Assembly: GCF_014857905.1 (NCBI RefSeq) | Contig: NZ_JACYXE010000011.1 | Location: 1 to 64,000, forward strand | Source of the DNA: Agilicoccus flavus | GTDB lineage: Bacteria; Actinomycetota; Actinomycetes; Actinomycetales; Dermatophilaceae | Direction of reading: 5' to 3' | DNA length: 64,000 nucleotides | Part shown: positions 24,296-34,773 of the stretch, in pieces | How the letters are laid out: every line of letters starts with the position of its first letter | How positions within the stretch are numbered: position 1 is the stretch's first letter | Notes under the pieces: generated by a model | The model's database searches: none | What the model was told of the DNA's origin: nothing | Seen by the model: the letters and a program-made list of their open reading frames with translations, nothing else | Made by a program: the position numbers and the translations under genes

Positions 24296-26347
24296 CTACA
24301 GCGGCGTCTCCAGCCGCAGGAACGCGAGGTGGCGCTCGTGCTGGTCGAGCACGTCGTGGATGATCTGCGCCTGCGTGTACCCCATGACGTCGTAGCCCTG
24401 GCCGCCGGCGTCCGTGTGCACCTCGAGGCGCGAGGTGGAGTCGCCCTGTCGGACCATGCGGCCGCCGAAGGCGGGCACGGGGATCTGGTCGATCTCGACG
24501 CGGTAGACGAACGGTGAGCCCTTCTCGGGGGCGCTGCGCAGCTCGGCCCAGGCGGGCAGCCCGCCGTCGAGGTGGGACACCTCGGCGGGCACCCCCATGG
24601 ACTGCAGCTCGGTCGCGACCTCCACGAGGGCCGGCGCGACCACGCCGTTGAGGTGGCGCTGCGCGTCGGCCGTCGACACCGCCTGCACCTGACGCTGCAG
24701 GCGACTGCGCCACGTGCGGGCGAGGTGGCGGTCGCCGTCCGCCCCCAGCGTCGCCGCCGGGATGCGGTGGTGCGAGCTCTGCACCCGGTACTCCTCGGTG
24801 CGCAGCGCCCGCCACAGCCCGAACATGACGAGCGCCATGACGAACGCGAACGGCAACCCCATGATGACCGTCGCGTTCTGCAGAGCGGTGATCCCGCCGA
24901 CGAGGAGCATCGCCACGGTGAGCAGGCCCGTCGCGGCGGCCCAGACGATGCGCAGCCACGGCTTGCCGTCGTCCTCCGGTGACGCGAGGCGGGACGAGAG
25001 GTTGGCCATGACGAGCGCACCGGAGTCGGCGGACGTCACGTAGAACAGGAGGCCCACGAAGGTCGCCAGCCCGATGAGCAGCCCGGCGCCCGGGTACTGC
25101 TGGAGCAGGGTGTAGAACCCCTCCTCCGGCTTGAGCTCGCCGAACGCGGTGTCCCCGTTCCGGATCCGTTCGATGGCGGAGTTCCCGAAGATCGACACCC
25201 ACATGACGATGTAGCTGAACGGCAGGATCATCGTGCCCGCGACGAACTGCCGGATCGTGCGGCCCTGGCTGATCCGGGCGAGGAACAGCCCGACGAAGCT
25301 CGCCCACGCGATCCACCACGCCCAGAAGAACAGGGTCCACGCGGCCATCCAGTCGGTGGGCTGGTCGTACGCGAACGTCGACGCCGTCATCTGGGGGAAC
25401 AGGCGCACGAAGTCGCCGATGTTCTGCACGAGCGCGTTGAGCAGGAACTGCGTGTTGCCCGTGAGCAGCACCCACAGGGCGATGCCGATGGCGAGCAGCA
25501 CGTTGAGCTGCGACAGGAACCGGATGCCCTTGTCGACACCCGTCGTCGCCGACACGGCCGCCATGACGACGGCGATGACGACGAGCGCGATCTGAACGGT
25601 GATCGCCTGGTCCTCGGGGAAACCGAAGAGCATGTCGAGGCCCACCGACAGCGACACGACGCCGATGCCGAGCGACGTCGCGACGCCGAAGATCGTGCCG
25701 AGGATCGCGGCGATGTCGACGACGTACCCCAGCGGCCCGTCGAGGCGCTTGGCCCCGAAGACCGGCACGAGCGCCGACCGGACCGCGAGCGGCTGGTGGC
25801 GCCGGTAGGCGAAGTACGCGAGGGCCATCCCCATGAGCGAGTACATGGCCCACCCGCTGATGCCGTAGTGGAACAGCGTCCAGACGGGCGCCTCGTCGGC
25901 GGCCTGCAGCGACTGGGCCTGCACCCGCGGCGGGGTGAGGAACTGCGCGACGGGCTCGGCCACCGAGAAGAACATGAGGTCGGTGCCGATGCCGGCCGCG
26001 AAGAGCATCGCCGCCCACGAGAACGTCGTGTACTGCGGCGTGCTGTGGTCCGGCCCGAGCTTGACCTTGCCGTAGCGCGAGAACCCGAGACCGATGACGA
26101 AGATGACGACACACGTGGCCAGGAGGATGTAGAACCACCCGAACCACCCCGCCGTCCACCCGACGGCAAGTCCGAGAACGTTCTCGGCTTGCTTCGGAGC
26201 CACCATCGCCCACCCCGCCACGACGAGGATCCCGGCGAGCGAGCCGAGGAAGACGACGAGGTTGACCGGGTTCCGGCCCCGCTTCCGGTCCTGGATGCGG
26301 TCCGCCGGTGGCGTGCCGGGCCCGTCGGGTGCGGCGGTCGCGCTCAC
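24296..26347 (-). CDS. betT: BetT-type BCCT choline transporter
   Basis: This 683-residue BCCT carrier starts at GTG 26347, overlapping the betA stop (GTGA). It has 12 predicted membrane helices, the [20 protein letters not shown] motif typical of BetT-like choline carriers (BetP-type carriers have GMGIG instead), and [28 protein letters not shown] in TM8. A C-terminal cytosolic domain of about 150 residues, much longer than in most BCCTs, is the feature linked to osmotic control in BetT proteins. Coupling to the choline dehydrogenase gene supports choline uptake. Confidence 0.9.
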   Translation of the reverse strand: MSATAAPDGPGTPPADRIQDRKRGRNPVNLVVFLGSLAGILVVAGWAMVAPKQAENVLGLAVGWTAGWFGWFYILLATCVVIFVIGLGFSRYGKVKLGPDHSTPQYTTFSWAAMLFAAGIGTDLMFFSVAEPVAQFLTPPRVQAQSLQAADEAPVWTLFHYGISGWAMYSLMGMALAYFAYRRHQPLAVRSALVPVFGAKRLDGPLGYVVDIAAILGTIFGVATSLGIGVVSLSVGLDMLFGFPEDQAITVQIALVVIAVVMAAVSATTGVDKGIRFLSQLNVLLAIGIALWVLLTGNTQFLLNALVQNIGDFVRLFPQMTASTFAYDQPTDWMAAWTLFFWAWWIAWASFVGLFLARISQGRTIRQFVAGTMILPFSYIVMWVSIFGNSAIERIRNGDTAFGELKPEEGFYTLLQQYPGAGLLIGLATFVGLLFYVTSADSGALVMANLSSRLASPEDDGKPWLRIVWAAATGLLTVAMLLVGGITALQNATVIMGLPFAFVMALVMFGLWRALRTEEYRVQSSHHRIPAATLGADGDRHLARTWRSRLQRQVQAVSTADAQRHLNGVVAPALVEVATELQSMGVPAEVSHLDGGLPAWAELRSAPEKGSPFVYRVEIDQIPVPAFGGRMVRQGDSTSRLEVHTDAGGQGYDVMGYTQAQIIHDVLDQHERHLAFLRLETPL

Positions 26348-28140
26348 GCGGTCACGTCCCGGTCGAGCCCGGCGTCCCGGGCGCGCAGCCGCGCGGGCGA
26401 GAGCGTGGCGCCGGCGGCGCTCGGCGGGTCGGCGAGGGCGTCCCACGCGTCGTTGCGCGGGTCGCCGGGCGGGAACAGCGGCATCCCGGCGCCGTGCCGG
26501 TAGAACGGCACCTCGGTGAGGGGCGGCAGCGGGGTGTTGCCGGCGATGAGGTCGGCCGCCTTCTCGGCGACCATCATCACGGGCGCGTAGATGTTGCCGT
26601 TGGTCACGTACGGGAACACGGACGCGTCGACGACGCGCAGGCCCTCGACGCCGTGGACCTTCATCGAGGCCGGGTCGACGACGGAGGTCTCGTCGGTGCC
26701 CATCTTCGCCGTGCACGACGGGTGCAGCGCCGTCTCGGCGTCCTTCGCGACCCAGTCGAGGATCTCCTGGTCGGTCTCGACGGCCGACCCGGGAGAGATC
26801 TCGCCGCCGCTGAACGCCGCGAACGCCGGCTGCTCGAGGATGTTGCGGGCGGCGCGGATCATCTCGATCCACTCGCGCCGGTCGTTCTCGGTGGACAGGT
26901 AGTTGAACTGCACGGCCGGGTGGGCGAGCGGGTCGCGGCTCTTGAGCTTCACCGTGCCGCGGCAGTCGGAGTACATCGGGCCGATGTGCACCTGGTAGCC
27001 GTGCTCGCTCGCCGGCTTGCTGCCGTCGTAGCGGATGGCGATGGGCAGGAAGTGGAACATCTCGTTCGGGTAGGGCACCTCGTCGTTGCTGCGGATGAAC
27101 CCGCCGCCCTCGAAGTGGTTGCTCGATCCCACGCCCGTGCGGCCGAAGAGCCACTGGGCGCCGATCATCGGCTTGTACTTGTGCGCGAGGTACGGCGCGA
27201 TCGACACCGGCTGGGTGCACGCGTGCTGGATGTACACCTCGAGGTGGTCCTGGAGGTTGGCCCCGACGCCGGGCAGGTCGGCGACGACGTCGATGCCGAG
27301 GGCCCGCAGGTCGTCGGCCGCGCCGATCCCCGAGAGCTGCAGCAGCTGCGGGGAGTTGAACGCGCCGCCGCAGAGGATGACCTCACCGGCGCTGACCGTG
27401 TGCTGCTGCTTGCCGAACCGGACGTAGTCGACGCCGGTGACGCGCGTGCCCTGGGTGCGCAGGCCGGTGACCTGGGCGAGGGTCTCGACCTTGAGGTTCT
27501 TGCGGCTCATGACCGGGTGCAGGTAGGCGCGGGCGGCGGACAGGCGGCGGCCGCGGTACACGTTGCGGTCGAACGGCGCGAAGCCCTCCTGGCGGTACCC
27601 GTTGACGTCGTCCGTGAGGGGGTAGCCGGCCTGCTGGACGGCCTCGAAGAACGCGCCGAACAGCGGGCTCGTGGCCGGGCCGCGCTCGAGCTTGAGGGGA
27701 CCGGACCCGCCGCGCCACGCGTCGGCGCCGGCGAGGCACGTCTCCATGCGCTTGAAGTAGGGCAGGCAGTGCGCGTAGTCCCACTCGGACATGCCCTGGT
27801 CGGCGGCCCACCGCTCGTAGTCGAGGGGGTTGCCGCGCTGGAAGATCATGCCGTTGATGGAGCTCGACCCGCCGAGGACCTTGCCGCGGGCGTGGTAGAC
27901 GCGCCGCCCACCCATGAACGGCTCGGGCTCCGACTCGTACTTCCAGTCGTAGAACCGGGAGCCGATGGGGAACGGCAGCGCCGCGGGCATGTGGATGAAC
28001 GGGTCGATGCGGAAGTCGCTGCGGCCGGCCTCGAGGAGAAGGACCGACGTGGACTCGTCGGCGCTGAGGCGGTTGGCGAGGGCCGAGCCTGCCGACCCCC
28101 CTCCGACGATGACGTAGTCGTAGCGTGTGGACTCGCTCAT
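26344..28140 (-). CDS. betA: Choline dehydrogenase (GMC oxidoreductase)
   Basis: This 598-residue GMC flavoprotein oxidises choline to betaine aldehyde. It has the FAD motif [58 protein letters not shown], and the C-terminal HPSCTAKMG region with the catalytic His, all matching BetA. It is about 40 residues longer than E. coli BetA because of a C-terminal extension. AGGAG precedes the ATG at 28140. It is the first gene of a betA-betT operon. The aldehyde dehydrogenase needed for the next step is at 34.8 kb. Confidence 0.92.
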   Translation of the reverse strand: MSESTRYDYVIVGGGSAGSALANRLSADESTSVLLLEAGRSDFRIDPFIHMPAALPFPIGSRFYDWKYESEPEPFMGGRRVYHARGKVLGGSSSINGMIFQRGNPLDYERWAADQGMSEWDYAHCLPYFKRMETCLAGADAWRGGSGPLKLERGPATSPLFGAFFEAVQQAGYPLTDDVNGYRQEGFAPFDRNVYRGRRLSAARAYLHPVMSRKNLKVETLAQVTGLRTQGTRVTGVDYVRFGKQQHTVSAGEVILCGGAFNSPQLLQLSGIGAADDLRALGIDVVADLPGVGANLQDHLEVYIQHACTQPVSIAPYLAHKYKPMIGAQWLFGRTGVGSSNHFEGGGFIRSNDEVPYPNEMFHFLPIAIRYDGSKPASEHGYQVHIGPMYSDCRGTVKLKSRDPLAHPAVQFNYLSTENDRREWIEMIRAARNILEQPAFAAFSGGEISPGSAVETDQEILDWVAKDAETALHPSCTAKMGTDETSVVDPASMKVHGVEGLRVVDASVFPYVTNGNIYAPVMMVAEKAADLIAGNTPLPPLTEVPFYRHGAGMPLFPPGDPRNDAWDALADPPSAAGATLSPARLRARDAGLDRDVTA

Positions 28141-28320
28141 GGCACTCCTTGTCGAGGAAGACGCCGCCCGGGGTGGGCGCCGCCGTCGGGTGGGGCCGGG
28201 ACCGCACCGTCCTTGAACGGGGACGCTATCGGAGGGGGCCGACGCCGCGCGAGGACCTGCCACCCCGGCGCCCCGACCGGGGCGAAAGGTCCCTTTCCCC
28301 ACCCCCACATCGGTGATAAG

Positions 28321-28349
28321 TTTCGTCAGAACCGAATGACATGTAATTA
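28321..28349 (+). promoter_or_regulatory. Candidate promoter of the amino-sugar operon
   Basis: An AT-rich island holds TTTCGT (28321-28326) and TAATTA (28344-28349) spaced by 17 bases, about 75 bp before the lipoprotein start. The hexamers are weak matches but the AT-rich stretch stands out in this GC-rich DNA. Confidence 0.35.
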
Positions 28350-28422
28350 AGTTCTGCCCGTCGGTGCCCGAGCGGCGCCGGTCGACGACGACGCGGCGGG
28401 GCGAGACGGCGGAGGAGTGCTC

Positions 28423-29715
28423 ATGCGGAAGTCGATGGCGGGCATGGCGGCGGGGATCCTCGTGGTGTCGCTGGCGTCCTGCGGGGACGCGGGCGGGTCG
28501 GGGGGCTCCGGGGGCTCCACGGACGGGGGCGGCAAGAAGCTCACCGTATGGATCATGGAGGGCACCAACCCAGACGCGAGCGCGTACTTCGAGACGGTGA
28601 CGTCGACCTTCAAGGCGAAGACGGGGGCCGACCTCGACGTGCAGATGGTCCCCTGGTCCGGGGCCAAGGACAAGTTCACGACCGCGATCGCCGGCGGCAC
28701 CACGCCCGACGTCGCGGAGGTGGGCGCGACGTGGACGCCCGAGTTCGCGGAAGCGGGTGCGATCGCCGACCTCGGCGACAAGGTGAGCGCCGCCGGGCTC
28801 GACTCGGACCTCGTCGGCAGCCTCAAGGAGGCCGGCACCTACGACGGCCGCCTGTACGGGATGCCCTGGTACGCGGGCGTGCGCTCGATGCTCTACAACA
28901 AGGACGTGTTCGCGAAGGCCGGCATCACCACTCCGCCGAAGACGTGGGCCGAGCTCACGACCGCCGTCGAGAAGATCAAGAAGACCCAGCCGAAGGTCAC
29001 GCCGTTCCCCGTGCCCGGCAGCAGCGAGTTCACGGCCACCCCGTTCGTCTGGGGCGGCGGGGGCGAGCTCGCGACGCAGTCGGGCGGCCGGTGGAAGAGC
29101 GGGCTGGCCGACCCCAAGGCCGTCGAGGGCATCACCTTCCTCACCGACCTCGCGCTCGAGCACGGCTCGAGCACGCCCGCGGCGGCCACGTGGACGGAGA
29201 AGGACGCGCTCACCGCGTACGCCAAGGGCGACGTGGGCATGGTGGTCGCCGGGTCGTGGACACCCGCGACGCTCGCGCAGGACGCCCCGGAGGTGGCGAA
29301 GAAGACGGGCGCCTTCGTCATGCCGGGCAAGAGCGGCATGGCGCCCTCGGCCGTCGGCGGGTCGCACCTGTCGGTGTTCGAGACGGCGAAGGACAAGGAT
29401 CTCGCCTGGCAGTTCGTGCAGCTCATGACGACGGGCGACCTCGCGAAGAAGTGGGGCGAGGAGTCGAACTACTTCTCCGGGCAGAAGTCGGCGCTCGACG
29501 CGCAGCTCGCGTCCGCGAGCGACGCGCAGAAGGTGTTCGCGACGCAGATGACCCAGGGCGGCCGCACCGTCCCCGTCACGCCGCAGTGGGGCAAGGTGCA
29601 GGGCAAGAAGGTGATCCCGACGATGATGCAGTCCGTCCTCTCGAGCAAGGCCGACGCGAAGACCGCCACCGACCAGGCCGCGAAGGACATGGACGCCGCC
29701 TTCGCGGGAAACTGA
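28423..29715 (+). CDS. ABC transporter sugar-binding lipoprotein
   Basis: This 430-residue extracellular solute-binding protein (family 1, sugar type) has a lipoprotein signal ending in SLASC, a Gly/Ser-rich linker and a mature domain beginning [23 protein letters not shown] precedes the ATG at 28423. Two permeases, a NagZ-like hydrolase and an AnmK kinase follow in overlapping order, so the ligand is probably a GlcNAc- or MurNAc-containing oligosaccharide. No ATPase is encoded; a shared MsiK-type ATPase elsewhere is the usual actinobacterial solution. Confidence 0.9.
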   Translation: MRKSMAGMAAGILVVSLASCGDAGGSGGSGGSTDGGGKKLTVWIMEGTNPDASAYFETVTSTFKAKTGADLDVQMVPWSGAKDKFTTAIAGGTTPDVAEVGATWTPEFAEAGAIADLGDKVSAAGLDSDLVGSLKEAGTYDGRLYGMPWYAGVRSMLYNKDVFAKAGITTPPKTWAELTTAVEKIKKTQPKVTPFPVPGSSEFTATPFVWGGGGELATQSGGRWKSGLADPKAVEGITFLTDLALEHGSSTPAAATWTEKDALTAYAKGDVGMVVAGSWTPATLAQDAPEVAKKTGAFVMPGKSGMAPSAVGGSHLSVFETAKDKDLAWQFVQLMTTGDLAKKWGEESNYFSGQKSALDAQLASASDAQKVFATQMTQGGRTVPVTPQWGKVQGKKVIPTMMQSVLSSKADAKTATDQAAKDMDAAFAGN

Positions 29716-29719
29716 CCGC

Positions 29720-30622
29720 ATGGGGTCCCACCGGATGCGCACGCTCCGGCCGTGGCTGCTGCTCGCGCCGACGCTCGCGCTCATGGCGGTGCTCCTCGCG
29801 TGGCCGCTCGGCCGGGTGGTGTGGCTGTCGTTGCAGAACTACGGCCTGCGAGAGCTCAACCGGGGCACGACGAACTTCGTCGGGTTCGACAACTACGTCT
29901 CCGTCCTCACCCAGCCCTACCTGTGGACGATCGTGCTGCCCAACACGATCGGCTTCGCCGTGGTCACCGTCGTCGGGACGGTCGCGCTCGGGACGCTCGT
30001 CGCGCTGTTCCTCGCGACGCTGCCCGTCGCGTGGCGCTACCTCGCCTCGAGCGCGGTCATGGTGGCGTGGGCGGTGCCGGCCATCACCGGCACCTACGTG
30101 TGGGTGTTCCTCTTCGACGCCGCCGACGGCCTCGTCACGCACGCCCTCGGCGGGCTCGGCGTCATCGAGACGGGCAGCGTCAACTGGTTCCTCGAGCGGT
30201 GGAGCTTCTTCGGCATCGCCGCGCTCAACGTCGTCCACCACGGGTTCCCGTTCGTCGCGGTGACGGTGCTGGCCGGCCTGCTCACGGTGCCGACGGAGCT
30301 GTACGAGGCGGCGGTCATCGACGGGGCGGGGGCGTGGCGGCGGTTCTGGAGCGTCACCGTTCCCGTGCTCAAGCCGATCTTCGCCGTCGTCACAATCCTG
30401 TCGACGATCTGGGACTTCAAGGTGTTCGCCCAGATCTTCCTCATGCCGGGCGGGTCGGGCACGAACCGCGAGGTGTTCAACCTGGGCGTGTGGAGCTACA
30501 TCCAGAGCTTCGCCCAGGGCCGGTACGGGCTCGGCGCGGCCATCGCCGTGCTGCTCACCCTCCTGCTGCTCGGCATCACCGTCGTCTACCTGCGCACCCT
30601 GTTCGTCGAGGAGGACCTGTGA
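29720..30622 (+). CDS. ABC sugar permease (MalF-like)
   Basis: This 300-residue inner-membrane permease has six predicted helices and the EAA loop [27 protein letters not shown], which docks to the ATPase. It starts four bases after the lipoprotein gene; an internal ATG at 29735 is also possible. It pairs with the next permease to form the channel. Confidence 0.9.
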   Translation: MGSHRMRTLRPWLLLAPTLALMAVLLAWPLGRVVWLSLQNYGLRELNRGTTNFVGFDNYVSVLTQPYLWTIVLPNTIGFAVVTVVGTVALGTLVALFLATLPVAWRYLASSAVMVAWAVPAITGTYVWVFLFDAADGLVTHALGGLGVIETGSVNWFLERWSFFGIAALNVVHHGFPFVAVTVLAGLLTVPTELYEAAVIDGAGAWRRFWSVTVPVLKPIFAVVTILSTIWDFKVFAQIFLMPGGSGTNREVFNLGVWSYIQSFAQGRYGLGAAIAVLLTLLLLGITVVYLRTLFVEEDL

Positions 30623-31515
30623 GCACCACGCCCGCCCCGGTGATCGCGCCGGTCGCGCCGGAGGAGTCGCGGGACGGCGCCGCCCCCCTGCGGGCCGACC
30701 GCACGTCGCTGCGCCCCTGGCAGGTCGCCACGCTCGTCGCCCTCCTCGGCTTCGCGCTGTTCCCCGCCTACTGGATGGTCTCGACCGCCCTCGACCCGCG
30801 GGCGTCCACCCGGGGCGGGTCGCTGCTGCCGTCGGGGCTGACGCCGCGGCACTTCTCGTTCGTCCTCGGCGACGGCGGGTTCGGCGCCTTTCTGCTCAAC
30901 TCCGCGCTCGTCGCCGTCGTCACGGTGCTCATCTCCTCGGCGGTCGCCCTCCTCGCGGCCGTGGCGGTCGCGCGGTTCCGGTTCCCGCTGCGGCGCCAGA
31001 TCCTCGTCATGATCCTCGTCGCGCAGATGGTGCCGCTCGAGGCGCTCGTCATTCCCTTGTTCCTGCAGGCCCGCACCCTGCACATGCTCAACAGCCTGCT
31101 CGGCCTGGCCGTCGTCTACCTCGCGTTCAGCCTGCCGTTCGCGGTGTGGCAGCTGCGCGGGTTCGTGGCCGCCGTGCCCGTGGAGGTCGAGGAGGCCGCG
31201 TACGTCGACGGGTGCGGCTGGGGGCAGATGTTCCTGCGGGTGCTCCTCCCGCTCGTGGCCCCCGGCCTCGTCGCGACGAGCGTCTTCAGTTTCATCACGG
31301 CGTGGAACGAGTTCATCTTCGCGCTGACGTTCCTCCAGGACGACGACAAGTACACGGTCGCGGTCGGGCTGCAGAAGTTCTTCGGCGAGCACACCGCCGA
31401 CTGGGGTCCGATCATGGCGGCCTCGACGCTCATCACCGTGCCCGTCGTCGTGTTCTTCCTCCTCGTGCAGCGCAACCTCGTCTCGGGCCTCGCGGCGGGC
31501 GCGGTCAAGGGATGA
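30619..31515 (+). CDS. ABC sugar permease (MalG-like)
   Basis: This 298-residue permease starts at GTG 30619, overlapping the first permease stop (GTGA). The EAA loop reads VEVEEAAYVDGCGWGQMFLRVLLPLVAPG and is followed by FITAWNEFIFALTFL, typical of MalG-type partners. Its stop overlaps the next gene's start (ATGA). Confidence 0.9.
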   Translation: MSTTPAPVIAPVAPEESRDGAAPLRADRTSLRPWQVATLVALLGFALFPAYWMVSTALDPRASTRGGSLLPSGLTPRHFSFVLGDGGFGAFLLNSALVAVVTVLISSAVALLAAVAVARFRFPLRRQILVMILVAQMVPLEALVIPLFLQARTLHMLNSLLGLAVVYLAFSLPFAVWQLRGFVAAVPVEVEEAAYVDGCGWGQMFLRVLLPLVAPGLVATSVFSFITAWNEFIFALTFLQDDDKYTVAVGLQKFFGEHTADWGPIMAASTLITVPVVVFFLLVQRNLVSGLAAGAVKG

Positions 31516-33029
31516 GCGGGCGGCTCGCGGCCCGGGTCCTCCTCGCCGGGTTCCCGGGGTCGGCGGGCGTGCCGCCCTGGCTGGCCGACGCGATCGCGGA
31601 CGGCCTCGGCGGCGTCGTCCTCTTCGCCGAGAACACGCCCGACGTCGCCTCCACCCGCGCCCTCGTCGACGCGCTGCGGGCCCGGCGCCCCGACGGCCCC
31701 GGCCTCGTCGTCGCCGTGGACGAGGAGGGCGGCGACGTCTCCCGGCTCGAGGCGGCCACGGGATCCTCCCTGCCCGGGGCGGCCGCGCTGGGCGCGGTGG
31801 ACGACCCGGACCTCACGCGCGCGTGCGGCGCGGCCCTCGGCGCGGTGCTCGCCGCGGCCGGGGTCGACCTCGACCTCGCGCCGTGCCTCGACGTCGCCTC
31901 CGAGCCGCGCAATCCCGTCATCGGGGTGCGCGCGTTCGGCGCCGACCCCGGCCTCGTCGCGCGGCACGGCTCCGCCTTCGCCGCCGGCCTCGCGGCGGCG
32001 GGGATCGCCTCGTGCGCCAAGCACTTCCCCGGGCACGGCGACACGCGGGTGGACTCCCACGTGGACCTGCCGGTGCTCGGCGCGCCCCTGGCCACCGTGC
32101 TCGCCCGCGACGTCGCCCCCTTCGACGCCCTCGCGGGGGACGTCGACGCCGTGATGACCGCCCACGTCGTCGTGCCCGAGGCCGGGCCGGAGCCGGCCAG
32201 CCTGTCGCGGTGGGCCACGCGGCGCCTGCGGGAGGCGGGGTTCGCGGGTGCGATCGTCACCGACGCCCTCGGCATGCGCGCGGTCACCGGCGAGGCCGGC
32301 CTCGGCGAGACGTGCGTGCGGGCCCTGGAGGCCGGGGCCGACCTGTTGTGCCTCGACGCCCCCCACCAGCGCGATCCCCGGGCCGCGTACGACGAGGCGA
32401 CCGCGGCGATCGAGGCCGCGCTCGCCACCGGCCGCCTCGACGCGGGGGAGCTCGAGGCCTCCGCCGCCCGCGTCGCCCGCCTCGTGCGGCGCGGCCCGGA
32501 GAAGGCCCGGGCCGGCTCCGGCGCCGAACGGGAGCGCCGCGGGACCGGCGGCGTGCTCCTCCCGTCGGGGTCTCGCGCGTCGCTCGAGGCGTTGCGGACG
32601 CTCGGCCGGGCGGCGGCGCGGCGGGCGCTGGGGGTCGCGGGCGACGTCCGCCTCCGCGGGGCGCCCCTGCTCGTCGACGTGCGAGGGGAGGCGTCGTACG
32701 CGGCGGGCCGGCACGGCGCCGCCTTCGCCGTGGCCCTCTCCGCGGCGGGCGCACCCGTCGAGGTGCTGCGGCCCGATTCGCCCGCGTCGGAGGTGATCGC
32801 GCGGGTCCGCGGAGCGGCGGAGGTCGTGTTCCTCACCCGCCGCGCGCTCGGCGAGCCCGCCGAGCGGGAGCTGCTCGACGCGTTCACGGCCGCCCGCCCC
32901 GACGCCGTCGTCGTGCACACCGGTACCGCCGACAGCGCCCCGGCCGCGGCCCGCCTCGTGCTCGCTCTCGGCAACGGCCGCGCCAACGCGGAGGCCGTGG
33001 CCGCCGCCCTGACCGGGGCGACGACGTGA
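31512..33029 (+). CDS. nagZ: NagZ-like GH3 beta-N-acetylglucosaminidase
   Basis: This 505-residue protein has the NagZ signature AKHFPGHGDTRVDSHVDLP, which holds the catalytic His/Asp dyad, and the nucleophile Asp in AIVTDALGMRAV. A C-terminal domain of about 170 residues, absent from the short Gram-negative NagZ, resembles the longer Gram-positive form. No signal peptide is visible, so it works in the cytosol on imported disaccharides. It overlaps both neighbours by four bases. Placement before AnmK fits release of anhydro-MurNAc or MurNAc from GlcNAc-linked muropeptide sugars. Confidence 0.88.
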   Translation: MSGRLAARVLLAGFPGSAGVPPWLADAIADGLGGVVLFAENTPDVASTRALVDALRARRPDGPGLVVAVDEEGGDVSRLEAATGSSLPGAAALGAVDDPDLTRACGAALGAVLAAAGVDLDLAPCLDVASEPRNPVIGVRAFGADPGLVARHGSAFAAGLAAAGIASCAKHFPGHGDTRVDSHVDLPVLGAPLATVLARDVAPFDALAGDVDAVMTAHVVVPEAGPEPASLSRWATRRLREAGFAGAIVTDALGMRAVTGEAGLGETCVRALEAGADLLCLDAPHQRDPRAAYDEATAAIEAALATGRLDAGELEASAARVARLVRRGPEKARAGSGAERERRGTGGVLLPSGSRASLEALRTLGRAAARRALGVAGDVRLRGAPLLVDVRGEASYAAGRHGAAFAVALSAAGAPVEVLRPDSPASEVIARVRGAAEVVFLTRRALGEPAERELLDAFTAARPDAVVVHTGTADSAPAAARLVLALGNGRANAEAVAAALTGATT

Positions 33030-34202
33030 GGGTCCTCGGCCTCATGTCGGGCACGTCGCTCGACGGGATCGACGCCGCGCTGGGCGAGTTCACGGCCGCC
33101 GGCGACACCCTCGAGCTCACCCCGCTCGGCCTGGTCTCGACGCCGTGGCCGCCCGACCTGCGCCGCGACCTGCTCGCCGCGCTGCCACCCGCGCAGACGG
33201 GCACCGAGCGATGGTGTCGGCTGCACGCGCAGGCCGGCCGGGCGTTCGGCGCGGCCGCCCGGCGCGCCCTCGACGCCCTCGGGCCCGCCGACCTCGTCGT
33301 GTCACGGCCAGACCCTGCACCACCTCGTGGAGGACGGCGTCGTCGTCGGCACGCTGCAGGTCGGCGACGCGGCCTTCGTCCACGCGGCCACCGGCCTGCC
33401 CGTCCTCGACCGGCTCCGGTCGGCGGACATCGCCGCCGGCGGCCAGGGCGCGCCGCTCGCGAGCACGCTCGACGCGCTGTGGCTCGCCGACGCGCCGACC
33501 GCGGCCCTCAACCTCGGTGGCATCGCCAACGTGACCATCGTCGGGACGCCCGGCGGCCTCGTCACCGGAGACACCGGCCCCGCGAACTGCCTTCTCGACG
33601 CGGCCGCGGCGCAGCTCGGGCGCGACCGCGACGACGACGGCGCCCTCTCCGCGGCGGGCCGCGTCGACGAGGCCGCGCTGGCGCGCCTGCTCGCCGACCC
33701 CTACCTGGCGCGTCCGCTGCCGAAGAGCACCGGACGGGAGCACTTCCACGCCGGGTACGTGGCCGAACGCCTCGCCGGCGAGGTCGGTGTGCCGACCGGC
33801 CCGGACCTGTTCGCGACGCTCGCGGAGTTCACGGCGCGCAGCGTGGCCGACGTCGTCGCGGCGCACGGCCCGGTCGACCGGCTCGTCGTCTCCGGCGGCG
33901 GGGTCGCCAATCCCGACCTGCTGCGGAGGATCGCCCGGGCCACCGGCGTGGACCCCGTGACCAGCGACGCCCTCGGCCTCCCGGCGCAGGCCAAGGAGGG
34001 TTACCTCATGGGGCTGCTCGGGTGGTTGTCGTGGCACGGCCTCCCGGGGGTGGCGTGCGCGCCGGGCGGGCCGGTGACGGGGGCGAGCCGGCCGGCCGTG
34101 CTCGGCTCCCTCACGCCGCCGGTGCCCGCCGGGGTCGGGGGTGGGATCGCCGGCGCGCCGGTGGCGCCGCGACGCCTGGTCGTCCTCCCCGTCCCGGGCT
34201 GA
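33026..34202 (+). pseudogene. anmK: Anhydro-N-acetylmuramic acid kinase AnmK, frameshifted
   Basis: Starting at GTG 33026 (overlapping the nagZ stop), the protein begins VRVLGLMSGTSLDGIDAALG, the AnmK signature, and reads to LGPADLVVS. It then loses frame at 33302. In the next frame the canonical HGQTLHHLVEDGVVVGTLQ follows, and the rest (NLGGIANVTIVG, GDTGPANCLLD, VSGGGVANPDLLRR, TGASRPAVLGSLTP) is intact to 34202. Two bases missing (or one extra) explain it. Intact, the enzyme would hydrate and phosphorylate 1,6-anhydroMurNAc to MurNAc-6-phosphate. A sequencing error is likely given that the rest is conserved. Confidence 0.85.
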
Positions 34203-34209
34203 GGGCCGA

Positions 34210-34773
34210 TCAGCGGGTCGAGGCGGTCGGCGGGTCGAGGAGCGCGGGGCGGGCCATCTCGACGCTGCGCCACGTGACGCCGCCCACCGGCCAGGTCAGC
34301 ACCGTGCCGGTGGGGGTGAAGCCGAGCCGGTCGTAGTGGCGGCGGGCGGCCGCGTTGCCCTCGACGACGCCGAGGGTGAGGCGTTCGACACCGGGCCGGG
34401 CGGAAGCCCGTCCGACGATCCCGTCGACGAGCGCGTGCCCCAGCCCGCTCCCCCGACGCGCGGGGTCGAGCAGGATCCGGCCCACGCGGACGGTCGCGCC
34501 GTCGTCGACGACGGCGAGACCGGCGTGCCCGACGACCACACCCCGGGCGCCGGGCGTGAGCGCGACCCACGATGTCCGACCCAACGCCTCGCCCTCGGCG
34601 AGCATCGCCTCCAGCGCGGTGAGGCGGAGCGGCCAGGCCAACGTGGGCCCCGCCCACGTGGCGAGCGCCGCCTCGTCGGGGGTCCAGGCGAGCAGGTGCG
34701 GGAGGTCGGAGCGTCGGGCGGGGCGCCAGGTGAGGGCGGGCGGCCCGCCCGAGGTGCCGCGCGGGTCGGTCAC
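34210..34773 (-). CDS. GNAT-family N-acetyltransferase
   Basis: This 187-residue protein starts at GTG 34773, overlapping the betB stop (GTGA). The acetyl-CoA site reads RILLDPARRGSGLGHALVDGIV, followed by LTLGVVEGNAAARRHYDRLGFTPTG, both typical of GNAT. The substrate is unknown. Coupling to the aldehyde dehydrogenase may simply be operon convenience. Confidence 0.82.
   Translation of the reverse strand: MTDPRGTSGGPPALTWRPARRSDLPHLLAWTPDEAALATWAGPTLAWPLRLTALEAMLAEGEALGRTSWVALTPGARGVVVGHAGLAVVDDGATVRVGRILLDPARRGSGLGHALVDGIVGRASARPGVERLTLGVVEGNAAARRHYDRLGFTPTGTVLTWPVGGVTWRSVEMARPALLDPPTASTR

Noticed and set aside
33026-34202. Programmed ribosomal frameshift in anmK
   Set aside because: There is no slippery site or stimulatory structure evident, and the family does not use frameshifting; an indel is simpler.
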